DNA of 64,000 bases, taken from contig CAJNDT010005833.1 of assembly GCA_905221615.1 (NCBI GenBank), forward strand, positions 473,906 through 537,905, given 5' to 3'. This document shows, piece by piece, positions 1-11,617 of this stretch (position 1 is its first letter; each line of letters begins with the position of its first letter). The DNA is from Symbiodinium sp. CCMP2592 (taxonomy: Eukaryota > Sar > Dinophyceae > Suessiales > Symbiodiniaceae). The notes beneath the pieces are model-generated. The model was given only the letters and a program-made list of their open reading frames with translations. It ran no database searches and had not been told where the DNA came from. A program made the position numbers and the translations under genes.

Positions 1-181
1 TTCGATTCGCGGTGGCCGACCTCCTCACAAAGTCTCCCAAACCAAACCTATACCTCGTGGTCGATCTCGACCAGAGCCTCATGTTTACAAGTCAAGAAAC
101 AGGACTCCCCAGAAAGCTTCCGCGTGATATCCGAAGTTTGGGGCTTGTATTGAACTAGACTTGCTTGTAGGGTGTGGCCAC

Positions 182-3100
182 CCAAGTCGTCTCAGCCGTA
201 TCTATCCGTGTGTGCTGCAAAGTCGCGGTGACTCGACCGTGCCTGGCAAAGGCAGCGTTCAGTTTTAGGTTTAGGGCTTGGGGTTTCAGGATTTAAGCGG
301 TTTCGGGTTTGACTTATGCACTCCACGCCGAAGCCTGAACAACCGAAACCCTACCAGCCCATAGCCCGACACCTTTGAGCGCATAAGCTCAGAACACCGA
401 CAGCCCCAAACTCGAAGCCTCGTAGCCTTCCGAACTGGATAAAAGCTCACTTGAAAAGTTGTTCGTCAATACCGGTTTTTGGTACCCAAAAGAGACCAAA
501 GACCTGAGACTTCATTGTTTTTGGTACGTTAAAAAACCTTTAGAAGACGGCAAATGAGATCCCTTGGGTGTCTCAAAGGGGCCTTAAAATGATTAGGAGA
601 GGGTTCGTGGGTGTGCGCGGACCGGCGTCTGTGGCGAGCAGAGCGACAGATGTCTTGCGCATCTCAGGAACGTTGAGTGTAGGGGCCATGATAATTAGAA
701 TAGGGTTTTGGGGCTTCCTTACTAGGAGTTACAGTAAAATGTGCCCCGACAAACCTGTTCCAAGTAATCAAGGTCTCTACATTGGCCGCCAAGGCTGTGG
801 ATATCAGGTCACTCGGAAAAATCGTAAAATCGAGGCCTAAATGAGGCTACACTTATCCTACTACGATCCACGTTAAAGCCCTGATTGAACATGAGCTTGG
901 AATATAGAACTTCATAATTGCCAATTCAGTATGATTGTGGTACGTACGCAAACCCTTTCTGTTAATTAACAAGGCTTCTATGTTGGTTGGACCCGAAAAG
1001 TCTGAGAAGTTGGGCCCCGAACTTCATGGAGCGAAGAAGCTCCCAGACGCTGCGGCGAGAAAAGGGATCCTGGCCGTGTGTCATGAGCTTCAAAAATGTC
1101 GTTTAAAGTGAGAACAAAAGTCTTCTGCTCGGGTTTAGGGGCTTGAGGTCTTACTTTAGGATTTTTGGACTTACGGCTGCTTAGGGTATAGGGCTTCTTG
1201 GCTTTCTTGGTTTAGTGCGAACTTACGGTTGGCAGGAGTGAGTAGGGGTTCATGGTCTTCCGGTTTAAGGTTAGGGCTTCAGGGCTTTAAACGAAGAAGT
1301 AGGCTGGCCAAAACAGGTGCCACAATTCCGGTATAGTAGTTTAGAACTTATCTCAGAGCGGGCACCGGCCAGAACCATCAGGACCAGGGTGCTTATATAG
1401 GGTCTTTTTGAGTGAGGTTGCTTGAGATGACTGTAACTAGCATATCAACAGCACAACCCTACTCGAAATATACTGGTTGCTAAATTGAGGATCATAGGAC
1501 TTATTGACTGGGGCTACGAATAAGGTAACTGTAGGTATATAATACTGTAATATGTTAAAAAAACCTATGACCCTCATTGAGGTACTTGTAACTTTTAACC
1601 TTACTTCCTAAGTACAATCTCCTGATTCTCCAAGTAATTTGCAAGATTCTGTACTAGACTCCTTTGGAACCGTAAGGTTCGAAGAGGACCCCGCATAAAG
1701 GCCTCGCACTTGCCTTAGGGTTTTGGAATAGGGCTATGAGGTTTGGTTTGGAGGGTTCAGCGATTGGGTTGGGATGTCAGACTTAATCTGCAAGATTTAG
1801 GGTTTAGGCAGTTTCCTCATACATCGTATGCCTTCAACAACGCGGTAAACAAAGAAGTGCAATGGTAACTACCTGACGGCAAAATTTCAGCGGAAGCGCT
1901 ACATCTTGACCATACTGAATGCAAGGGTACCCCGCCCTGAACCCCAAGCCCCAATCCTACAACTTCATACCCTAAACACGAGCTCTAAACCCTAAACTCT
2001 AAAACCTTGGGCCCGAGCCAGGCCAGACGTGGGCTCATCCAGCACCACGAGTCTGGAGCCGCCAATGAAGGCAATGCCTTCAGATGAGAGCCCAAGATTC
2101 ACGGGTTTTAGGATCCGGGGCCTCTGCAGGGGTCCAAGTTTAGGATTTGGGGACGGAACCTTTAAGGGTTATAAGGATACCAGCAGGGTTTTGGGGATAC
2201 TGTGGGTAGAATAAGGGCTGAGGGTTGGGAGCTTTGGGTTTAGGGTTCAGGCTTTACGTTTTGGAGGTGGAGGGTCTTAAACTGTAACTTGACCCAAACC
2301 CTTCTTGGTTGAACTTGCAGACTTATCAAAAACTTTGCAGGATGCATGGCAAGCCCTAGTGCTTTCGAGCATCTTCAACTGGCATGAAAGCATTGGTTTT
2401 GGGCTTTGTCAGGATGGAAACATCCAGTAGTTATAGGCAAGATCGGCCCTCGAAGCAGTTTGAGACAAACTGAAAAGCAGATGTTTTCATCCCTCCCAAT
2501 ACAGGAACACGGCTTTCTCGTGCAACCGACTGCCATCCTCCTCCTCTTCCTCTTCATTGTCACCATCATCATCGTCGTCATCATGCCCGGTAAGATTTGG
2601 TGATCAGGAACCACAGCGAAGCCTGCCATCACCATCGCTTGGGGGGTCGCAAACCCTCAACGCCGATCCCAAGCTCCTCTGCCGCCCCCAAGCACGAAAT
2701 CCTAACCCCGGTTTTGTTTAGGGTTTGCAAACCCATAGTATAGGGGTAAATGGTAAGTAGAATAGGGTTTTGGGGTATTGTAGAGGACAGTTCTGGTCCC
2801 TATATTAGATCATGAGCCCGAAAAGACCTCAACAGTCAGACTTGCAAGAGGCAAAGAGGCCTTCCGAAAGCCTCGAAAGCTACAATAAAAGCTAGGACAT
2901 ACCCCTGGCACACCACCCAAAAAAGAATTTCACCCCCATCCCCCCACCTCTGCAAAATAATGAAAGACCTACCTTGACCCGGTTAATTAAGGACTTATAT
3001 AAGGAAATCATAGTAAGGAACCCGAAACAGGCAGGTTTTTCAGGGTCAAGGTAAACTCTACAACCGATCAGCCCCCCGCAGAGGCCCCCGGCCCAAGCTC

Positions 3101-6100
3101 AGCTTCCGCTTCATGCCGCCACTGAGCTTTCCCGCGTGCACAGCGGACGCACCGGCCTGTCGGGTCTGTAGCCTAGGGCTCCGTTTAAGGGTCTTGGCTT
3201 TAGGGTTTCGGGATGCTTCAAGGGCTTAGGGTTTAAGTTAGGGATATCGGGGTTTGCCCGAAACTCTTTAAGAGGTAATTACCACGGCAGCACACGGCGC
3301 AGAAACAAAATAGCACAACACTCCGCGAGACAACAAAACAAAGCAAGCCAAATCAAACTCGAAACACAACTTGAATACTCTAAACACCAACACGACTTTA
3401 ACACTTAAACTTTACATGCCCGAACCGAAAAAAACAAGACCCCAAACCAAAAGCAAAACAGCTCGCTGGCCTTCTGGAGGCCCACACGTTCCAAGGTGGA
3501 GGCGACTTCGCCATCCACCTCCTCGCAGCGCAGGCAGCGCATGCGGAGAAAAAATCGGTGAGGGCCGAAAGTTGGGGACCCAAAAACCTATCGTTTTAGG
3601 GGTTAGATCCTCTGAGCAAAAGTCATAACCTACTATTTTGTAGGGTTTGGGGTCACAGGTCACAGGTAGTTGGGGTTTAGGGGTGTTCAAGGACGTTTAT
3701 GCGATGCCTGGTAGGGTGTTTGGGGTCTAGTCTGCATACACAGTCTGAGGTACACAATAAGACTCGGTATTATGGTTTGGTTCGGTTAGGCTTACGGCTC
3801 TGTTTTGTGCGTTTGGAGTTAACGGCATTAAGGCTCTGGGGCTGGGGGTTCGAGGGGGCGATGTGGGCGCTCTGGAGCTCTGTAGCTCTGCAGGTTGGGT
3901 CAAGGCCTCCGCATCTCCGTGGGGTTCATGCAGTGATTAATGATTAGGGGTTCAATGTGCGGGGCTTAGGGTTTAGGGCAGAGTCGAAGTAGCTGCAGCT
4001 CCGTTAAGGATTGAGGGCTGTGGGGCGTCCGGGTTTGGCGGGGCAGGGCTTAGGGTCTAGGGTTGGGATGGTTTACCATTAATTAACCCTAAACCATAAA
4101 CCCTAAACCCTCAGCTTGAATGCACTTCTGCCAGACAACTGCGAGTAGGCTTCATTCTGTGCCTTCTCGAGTTCTGCTCTTAATTTGGATACGTCTCAAG
4201 GTCTGTGTATTCTACAAAGGTTGCGGGTGTAAGGGATCGCTCTCTTCCACCAACCTTCTATCTTCTCATTGCAGACGGGATACGTTCAACACCTTCCTCA
4301 AGGAACTTGAAACATCCCGCTATTCTATGTTCTGTTGCATCTCTGGGTCTGGAATTGGGGCACACGCCCCTATGAAACGGGCACCTCGAATTAAAGCTCG
4401 GATACAATCCAACCCGGAGGTAGTCGCCGGCCTGCTTTGCCACGCCCTTGAAGCCCGCGAACAGCTGCAGGTGCTCCTTTGTCACTGCTACATGATTTTG
4501 GTTGTGCTAAGTCCCCTAGCCGAGAGTAGAGTAGAGCTAAGTCAGAGAGTGCGACTACCCAAATAGGAGGCTTTTATTTATAGGTCCCGAATACTAAATT
4601 CAGAATCGCTCCTCTGGCACTGTAGCACCTTACTATTTGGGCACTTGGACCCTTAAGCTGCGTAACCTTTAGGTGTGGCAGGACAGTACTTATTCAGCTA
4701 GTAAAAGACTTGCACGCTGTACCAATGTGAGATGCACAGAAACCTCGAACACCAACCTCAACTCTAAACCCGAACCCCTCACCCCCAAATCCTAAATCCT
4801 ACGCCAGTCCGACACCCCTAAACCCTAAAGCATGAAACCCTCGGCCTCTCCGAACTCCCAAGCTCTGGCACCCAAGAAACAAGGGATCCCAAGGGTTTCG
4901 GTTTGATAGGGCTTGTATAAGGGCTTAGGGTTTGGGGAGCCTTGTGTAGGGCTTGCAGGGCTTATAGGGTTTAGGGGGCCTTATATAGGGCTTGTATAGG
5001 GTTTAGGGAGCATTGCACAGGGCTTGTAGGGCTTGAAGGGTTTAGTGCTGAAGGCTTGTTTGAAAGGGCCCCTTGTCCCATCCGCAGCTCACGCAACCTC
5101 TAGGAAGGCCACAGGAAGGTTTAGGTTTCAGGGTTTCGGGTTGCTTATTGCAGTTATACTTTTGTATACCGCAAAACCCCATTCGAATTGTTGAGGCCCC
5201 TATATCAGCACCTAGGTTTGAGAGCTTTGGATCCGGTGTGTCCTCGCAGGACAGTTCCTCCCAGAGGACGTCATGCTGCGGGCACACGCCCAGCAGTCGC
5301 TGCACCTGCAGCTGTGAACGGTTTAGGGTTTTGGCGGCTGAAGCTTTAGGGTTGAATTAAGGACTATGCGGTTGAGGGTCGAGCTGTGACATCGGCAGGG
5401 CTCGATGCACGCATTTCTTTTCTTACAGACATGCAGAAAACCGTCTTAACAGATCCAATGCCGTGCAACGCCGTTTGGATTTTCGATATGAGTGCGGTGA
5501 GTCCGCTCTGTCCGACTCTGTCCAGTTTCATTTGGGGAAATGCGCTTGGATGCATGTCCGGGTGCAGGCACATCAACCTGAGGGCATCACAGTCGTCAAC
5601 CTCAAACCTCCAAGCAAGCGAACTCAAGCCAAATCCCCAAGTATCAACTTCCTGACCCCTACAGCATCCTACACCAGCCACGGAATGCACACAACCGTAG
5701 AAGGCACCGAGAGCTACTAGATGGTCTTGCGGCCAGAGGGCTCTCTTGCACCTTAATATTCTTCTCATTTCTTGTTTTGTGATTTGTGACTATTACTAAT
5801 ATGACTATTCTGCTATTGATATTAATACTATAGTACTTTTGCTAATACCAAGGCCGGACCTTGGTCCATGAAATGGTAATGGTGGCCACGACCCAAAGGC
5901 CCAAGCTCTAGCCTTCCAAACTCCTAAACTCTGAAAACAGGACAAACTCAGCTCCTGAATCATGGCTTCAGCCGTCATCATCCAAAAACGTATTGTCTCT
6001 GTTTTTAACACGCCCAAGGAAACCCCACCAACAAAAAGCATCTACAAAATCAGATTGTGTAGAGTTCAGGCAATCCCTCATCCAACCCCTTAGAGAAGCC

Positions 6101-9100
6101 CCCCATGCAATTCCTTTCAGAGACCTTAGAAGCTGCCCCCACCCTGTAATAGTGACCATAAGGATTGTATAGGATTATATTAGGGCCCTATTATATTCCT
6201 ATTATACCACTATTACAGGGTGGGGGCAGCTTCTAACAGAGACCCTTCAAACACACCCTTGAACCAAAACCGGGCCTCGGCAGGACACTCGACAGCCACG
6301 TGGCCGAAGACGGAGACCTCAAAAGGACGGTTGCGTTGCGTTGGCGATATGCGGTGGCACAACGGCTTAGGGTTGAGAGCTTCGGATTTTGAGTTGATGG
6401 TTTATGGTTTATAGGACATAGCCAATCTGTCTCTGTGCTGTTGTGTTCTTCGTCTTGTCGCGGTCTGTTGTGGGGCCTTTTGTTCTGTCATTCGTTGTTG
6501 AGGGTCTTCTGCTGGGCTTCATGTCTAAGGGTAGTTGCGGTCGAGAGTTTAAGGAGGGCTTGGATTTAGGGTCTAAGGCTTAGGACGAGGAGGAGGAGGA
6601 GGAGGAGGACACTGGCCCACAGACGTGACTGCGGCCGTCAACCCACTTCCCCCCAAGCATCTCCGAGCGGCTCGGTTCGGGGCAACTGAAGCAGCAATGC
6701 ACGAGTGCATTTCTGGCTGTTCCTTATGTGGTTAGCTTAAAGCTGCGAGCTCCAAACCCTGAACCCACAAGCCCAGAACCTAAAGCCTAACCCCAACCGC
6801 TAAACCCGAAAGCCTAAATCGAGGGCAAACCCTGTCAGAAGGAGCCCTTCAGAAAGGCTTGGGGTATACTAGATGCTTCTATAGTTACCTTACTATCACT
6901 CTACGCGTCTACATTAAGCTGAAGGAGAACGCATCAAGCAAAGAAACCAGAGCAGAAACCACCCTCAACTGCAAAATACTGAATCGCACCAAACAGAACC
7001 CTAGGACCTGAAAGCCCTAACCTCCCCTAAAAACTGAACCCCTAAAGCTACTCCCTGAACCCTAAACCCGAAACCCCCAACCTAGTTTGTAAGTAATCTA
7101 ACTAGTTCCTAAAGCTCTCCGCGTTGAAGGAACCCTAAACTCAAAACCTCAAGCAGAAACGCAAGTACAGAAGACTAATAGCTATCAACACTGTTCCTTA
7201 GCGCTTTATTATACTACGGAACCTATAAGGAATCTCCTATGCCCTCATTACAGAACCCATTTTAACGAACCCTTAACCGAAACCTTGTCTTAATTGCCGG
7301 GTATTATGGCGGAACTCAAGATTTGCGTGGGGGATGTGAGAAGGATCATAATGCACCAAAATCGGTAAAGGTGACCTACTCGTTACTCTACTACCCAGCT
7401 ATGAAGGTCTGTAAGTAAAGTCCTTGTGTGGGGCCCCCACCACCCCCGAGGTCGGGTGGTTCAGGCCGCAGAGCATCTGAAGCGTCGTGGTCTTGCCTTT
7501 CGGGCTCGGGGCTTAGACGCGAGACCCTATGGGTTTAGGGTTTAGGGTTTAGGGTTTAGGGTTTAGGGTTAGGCAAAATTATAGTATAATGAGCCCCAAA
7601 GCCCTGTTCTAATTATTAAGGCCCCTATATTAAGACCCTAAGCCCCAAACCCGAAGCCTTCTAGATTGGGGTTCTTTCCCCTTGTCCCCATGCCCTACAA
7701 GCCCTAAAGCTGAGGGTCTTATAGTACACCCTAAACTCTAGGGGGTTGGGGTTCTATACTCTTTTCCCTAAACCCTCCCGAATCCCTAATAGCCGTTTAA
7801 TAGCCCTAAAACCTCAAGGGTTAGGGTCTTGGGGTAGCTGGTGCTGCAGCTCCAAGCAGCTCAGCCTACTCCTGGGGCTTGGTTTTGCGCAGGGCTTGTT
7901 CTGATTGTAAACCATAACCTAATCCTTACCTTTGGTTAGTAGGGAATGGAGGCATGGGGTACAACGATAACTACTATTACTACCATTCTTCCATTCCTAC
8001 TAACCAAAGGTAAGAATCGGGACCCTACAAAACGGCAGATTTAGGTAGTTCAAGGTAAGGTTGAGGTCACGAGGCTGTGTGTTAAGGGGCTGCGGGTCTG
8101 TCATCGGCAATTACACACTGCTGCTAACAAGGGCCTAGCTTCCAGAAAAGTGGCTTGCAGTCTAGGGCCTAGGGGTACAGGCGGCAGGAATTTTATGCGA
8201 TTTTTTCCATCAGCATACACCCAAGGACCGACTTTCCTCTAGAGTCTAGAGTCGCGAGACAACAAAATGAAGCCCCCTGAAACCCAGATTCCAGTTACAG
8301 TTTGCAAAGCTCACAGATATTCAGCTCCACCGTACATGGCTGCAGCACCTCCGAGAGGCATAGAAAAGCAGCCGAGGAATCGTTCTATCTGGCCCAAAAG
8401 ACACCCAAAAAATCCCCTGACACCCTAAACCCTACACCCGAACCCCCACAAAAGCCAAAAGCACAGACTACCTTTTCTATGTGCTGATTATGACACCTAA
8501 GATGTAGTTGCTTTAGGAACCCTACTACAAAAAAACAGATGGCTTTGGTAATAGCAGCCCCTAAACCCGAACCTTAAAGGCTCCCTCAAGGGAACCCTTC
8601 ATGAACCCTTTCAGGATCCCTCTAAAGGATCCCTTAAAGCAACCCCCAAAGCAGCCAAAAGCAGCCCGCCGAACTCCGCGGCTCCCTGGAGCCGGAGAGC
8701 CTGCACCGTTGTGGCCCAGGAGAGCGAAGACCTCGCCTTGATACATGACCTGAAACGGTTCGGGGTTTAGGGTTTAGGATTTAATTAGGATTTAGGGTGT
8801 AGGATTTAGTTAGGATTTAGGGTTTAGGGTTTAGGATATAATTAGGATTTAGGGTTTAGGGTTTAGGATTTCAATTAGGATTCAGGGTTTAGGGTTGAGG
8901 GGTTTAGGAATTAGATTCAGGGTTTAGGGTTTAGGGGTTTAGGGGTTTAGGGCTTAGGGGGTTGGGGGTTTAGGGTTTAGAGCTTTCTGCAGGGGTGCCG
9001 AGCACAACCAACTGTCTTACGGAACCCTTTTCCCAAGTTCCTATCCTTGGCCACCTTAGCCCCTTTTCGAAAACCCCTTGCCCGTTCAGAATCCTCATAT

Positions 9101-9364
9101 CCCTTAGGGCCCTTAGGTAAAGTACATCTATCGCAGACGAGGATCCCCAGAATAAGCCTTGCAGTAGCCCTTAAAGGAGCCCTTAAAGCAGCCCTTGAAG
9201 GAACCCATACTGCTTAAGGGCCATTGCATCTATCGAAGAGCTGAGCCCCAAGCTCTACACCCTAAAACCTTAAACCGTAACTGCTAAATCTTTAGGACCC
9301 CGAGGTAAATTACATCTATCGAAAAACTTGGCCCACTGCGAGGTCCAAGTTTTGCACAGCTTTC
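182..9364 (-). CDS. ABCA-family ABC transporter, nucleotide-binding domain 1 (11 exons)
   Basis: ATP-binding domain of an ABCA-type (lipid-exporting) transporter, reconstructed from 11 minus-strand exons: 9364-9337 (KAVQNLDLA), 8749-8701 (QGEVFALLGHNGAG, Walker A), 7496-7441 (GKTTTLQMLCGLNHPTSG), 6317-6276 (VSVFGHVAVECPAE), 5305-5248 (LLGVCPQHDVLWEELS, Q-loop), 4484-4432 (TKEHLQLFAGFKGV), 3521-3471 (EVDGEVASTLERVGL), 3156-3093 (LSGGMKRKLSL, signature), 2077-2019 (LVVLDEPTSGL, Walker B), 1069-1023 (DPFSRRSVWELLRSM, D-loop) and 242-182 (GRVTATLQH, probable H-loop). Codon phases agree at the junctions; two exon ends are approximate. Donors are mostly GC, acceptors mostly AG followed by G. LGHNGAG and GVCPQHDVL are typical of ABCA NBD1 rather than NBD2. 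Introns are 0.3-1.2 kb, full of telomere-like heptamers and inverted-repeat elements. The exon before 9364 was not found, and the gene continues beyond the left edge. The H-loop exon is the weakest call. Confidence 0.85.
2968..3055. mobile_element. Inverted-repeat element family L
   Basis: Arms ACCTACCTTGACCC and GGGTCAAGGTAAAC; interior AAGGACTTATATAAGGAAAT. A relative with the same interior lies at 59,585-59,660. Confidence 0.65.
6128..6234. mobile_element. Inverted-repeat element family I, perfect 27-bp arms
   Basis: The first 27 bases (starting AGAAGCTGCCCCCACCCTGT) are the exact complement of the last 27. The central part is TA-rich. It lies in an ABCA intron (5306-6275). Confidence 0.85.
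7531..7570. repeat. Telomere-like (TTTAGGG)n tract
   Basis: Five to six consecutive perfect TTTAGGG units next to the acceptor side of the ABCA exon at 7496-7441. Confidence 0.95.
7925..8014. mobile_element. Inverted-repeat element family J
   Basis: Ends CTTACCTTTGGTTAGTAGGG and CCTACTAACCAAAGGTAAG. Each end read outward gives AAAGGTAAG, a strong 5' splice-site-like string. A half copy lies at 55,558-55,605. Confidence 0.85.
8762..8990. repeat. Degenerate TTTAGGG tract
   Basis: About 230 bp of TTTAGGG, ATTTAGG and TTAATTAGG variants directly beside the Walker A exon (8749-8701). The opposite side of that exon (8,560-8,690) is C-rich. Confidence 0.9.
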
Positions 9365-9697
9365 CTTGGCCGTAAAAAGGCTTAAGGAGTGATTGGGGCT
9401 TAGGGTTTACGGTTGAAGATTTTCGGGTTGGGGGTTTAGAGTGTAGGGGGTTTGGGGTGTAAGGCTTAACATACGGTTTAAAGGAAGCATCATGTAAGGT
9501 TTATGGGTTACTCGTGGGGGTTAGCATCAGGACCTAACGATTGGAGTGAGTTTATTACAGCAAAACATGACTTGGCTGAGGTCCTTTGGCTTCCAGGGCC
9601 TGGGTCTTCGGGTTTCGGGTTTAAGGCTTAGGTTTAGGGGTTTAGGGTTTAGGGTTTATGGGTTTTGCAAGGGGCTTATATAGGGTTTGTTTACGCA

Positions 9698-9803
9698 AGA
9701 ACTTGGTACACTTCTCGATTTGTGCGTGTCATCCTGGCGCAGGGGCCATGCCAGTCTTCTCTGTATCGTTCCAACTTTATCGGATGATCCCCGAAGGGAA
9801 ACC
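9698..9803 (-). ncRNA. U6 spliceosomal snRNA
   Basis: On the minus strand the sequence reads as a full-length U6 RNA: a 5' stem-loop with CCCTTCGGGG, then ACGATACAGAGAAGA, CATGGCCCCTGCGCCAGGAT, GACACGCACAAATCGAGAAG, ending near 9,698. The ACAGAGA box (9764-9758), which pairs with the intron 5' splice site, is intact. The invariant AGC catalytic triad is GGC here (9752-9750), a change that would still allow a G-U wobble with U2 but is unusual. No run of T follows the 3' end, so a standard Pol III terminator is absent. The upstream side (9,804-9,915) has no clear TATA box. It could be a functional divergent gene or a retrocopied pseudogene. It sits between the ABCA NBD exons (also minus) and the plus-strand exons starting at 9,919. 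Confidence 0.85.
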
Positions 9804-9918
9804 ATCCGATAAAATGGCTTATGGTTTAGGGCTCAGGGTCGACAGTTTAGGACCTTTAGGCTTTAGGTTTAGGGTTTAGGGGTTAGAGTTTGCTTGAGTT
9901 TCAGGTTTATTCCTGCAG

Positions 9919-11617
9919 CGGCGCGGCTGCGTGTAGATGGTGTGGTGGCTGAGTTGCGTAGTTTTGTTACATTCAACACAGCCAGCCTCAGGCGATTGGC
10001 TGCTCGTGGTTCAAAAATGTAGAGGGCCTCGGATTCAGGATTTAGGGTGTATAGCTGTAGCTCAAAGGGCTGAGGTAAAGCTATTATAAACTCTTTTGTG
10101 GCAATGGCCATGTTGTATTTCTACATTGGGGTATACATCAACATCCCGCAAGCAACCAAGGTATGCCTACTCATGGATCAGGCAGATGTGTTGAAGATGT
10201 GGCATCGCCAGTACGTTTGATGATATAAATCCTGCATTGCCCATACTAAGGAGTATACCATAATTCCCATGGTCTAGGGTCCTAAAGGTAATGCAAGATT
10301 TATATCATCAACAGGTACCACACCTTCTTCGCGAAGCCAGCTGTTTCCAAAAGTCTGGACGTGGAGCGTCCGGAGCCATGGCGCCAGGAATGGATCCTTC
10401 GCGCGATGCGGAACTTTCACTGTGGGGATGTCACTGACCTTGATGTCGAAAGTTCGGCGCATCTGCTTGATGGACTTGAGGAAGTCTTCCATAGGAAACT
10501 TCTTCGGCGCATCCATAGCCTGCCGACAATTACTGTCGCATGCTCAGGAAAGGCATTTCTCAATTGATAAATTTTCCAAGTGGCAAATAACTCTTCACTG
10601 CACTTGTTATCCTTATCGTTACCACCGTTCACTTACTGCATATTCGCAGGCCGGAGTGTAGCCATCATCACGGTAACGGCCTACATAGCTCTACTTGCTA
10701 CATCGCCTCCAAGTGGACCCTAAATCTTGAACTCTGCTGTTTACAGTTGGGTAGTTGTCAAAAATCGGGCCCCATTTCGGGTACCTCAAACATTAGGTGC
10801 CGTACTATAAACGGGACCCCAAAAGGGACCACATTTTTGACAACCACCCAATTGTTGGTTCAGTGTCTAGGGCCCATTAAGCCGCCTGGAACTCCAAACC
10901 CAAAGCCTTAATCCCCTGGGTTAATACTCCCTCCATGCGACTAGACCGTTTGACCTGGGGTGCTGGAGAACACCGCCGAAATCCCCCTAAGCTTTAAACC
11001 CAAAGCCCGAAACCTAAGGCTTCAAACATCCTGAAACCACATGCAAAACACAAATTAAGTCCCAAAACTCTAAACCATGCTAGATTTACTGGTTTTGGGG
11101 TTTAGGGCGGATTTGGTTTAGCGTAGCTCTGCATTCGTCCACGTCATGCTGGCTTCCTTCTGGAAATTCGAGCCCTTGGATAGAGTAAATCACGAACCGT
11201 TGAGGGTCCAGGTTTTGTAAGGGTTCAGGGTTAAGGCTTTCCAGGGTTCGGGGTTCAGACCCCTACACCCAAAAGCTCCAATTCCTAAACCTTTCACACC
11301 CAGCGCAGCTCCTGGTTCTATGTGGCCTACTTTGGCTTTAGGTTTTGGGGCTGTGGGTTTAGGGCACGGGGTTTAGAGTCTATGGCTCCGGGTTTAGGGC
11401 TTAGGCTTTTGGAGGCTCAGGGTTGCTGTTTTGGGTTTTAGGGTGAAATTTTTTCATAGCCGAGATCTCTCCCGAATCTGCGAAAAGGACTCCAAACCCA
11501 AAGCCCCAAATCCCAAAGCTAATCCCTGGAACCCAAAACCGAAACCCCCAAACCCCAAGTCCAACAACAGAATCCATCGGAGGATCAGTGAGCCATAGCT
11601 TTTCCTGGGCTTCTCAG
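9919..11617 (+). CDS. Unidentified membrane-protein gene, multiple small exons
   Basis: Plus-strand exons with matching phases: 9919-10008 (ends RRLAARG), 10075-10210 (FVAMAMLYFYIGVYINIP, a helix), 10315-10517 (YHTFFAKPAVSKSLDVERPE, later LLRRIHS), from 10650 (VAIITVTAYIALL, a helix; end near 10,690), 11122 or 11127-11184 (SAFVHVMLASFWKFEPLDR), 11309-11334 (LLVLCGLL), 11460-11487 (RDLSRICEK) and 11599-11617 (LFLGFS). Intron 10211-10314 is exactly an inverted-repeat element flanked by GTAC, and its removal restores CGC CAG TAC CAC. Donors are GT, GC and possibly GA; acceptors are AG. I do not recognise the family. The minus strand is also open across 10,335-10,520 (DAPKKFPMEDFLKSIKQMRR), so strand is not certain, but the splice phases and the element favour plus. 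The exons lie between two modules of the minus-strand ABCA gene. Confidence 0.5.
10211..10314 (+). mobile_element. Inverted-repeat element family A, copy A1, acting as an intron
   Basis: A 98-bp element (10215-10312) whose ends, GTTTGATGATATAAATCC and its near-complement, are inverted repeats. GTAC occurs at 10211-10214 and again at 10315-10318. Taking GTAC at the left as donor and CAACAG at the right as acceptor removes 104 bp and joins CGCCA to GTACCAC in frame. This is the layout expected of an introner: a transposable element supplying an intron. Confidence 0.75.
10749..10849. mobile_element. Inverted-repeat element family B, copy B1
   Basis: Ends GGGTAGTTGTCAAAAATC and GACAACCACCC are inverted repeats. 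The interior carries the shared block TTAGGTGCCGTACTATAA. Confidence 0.8.
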
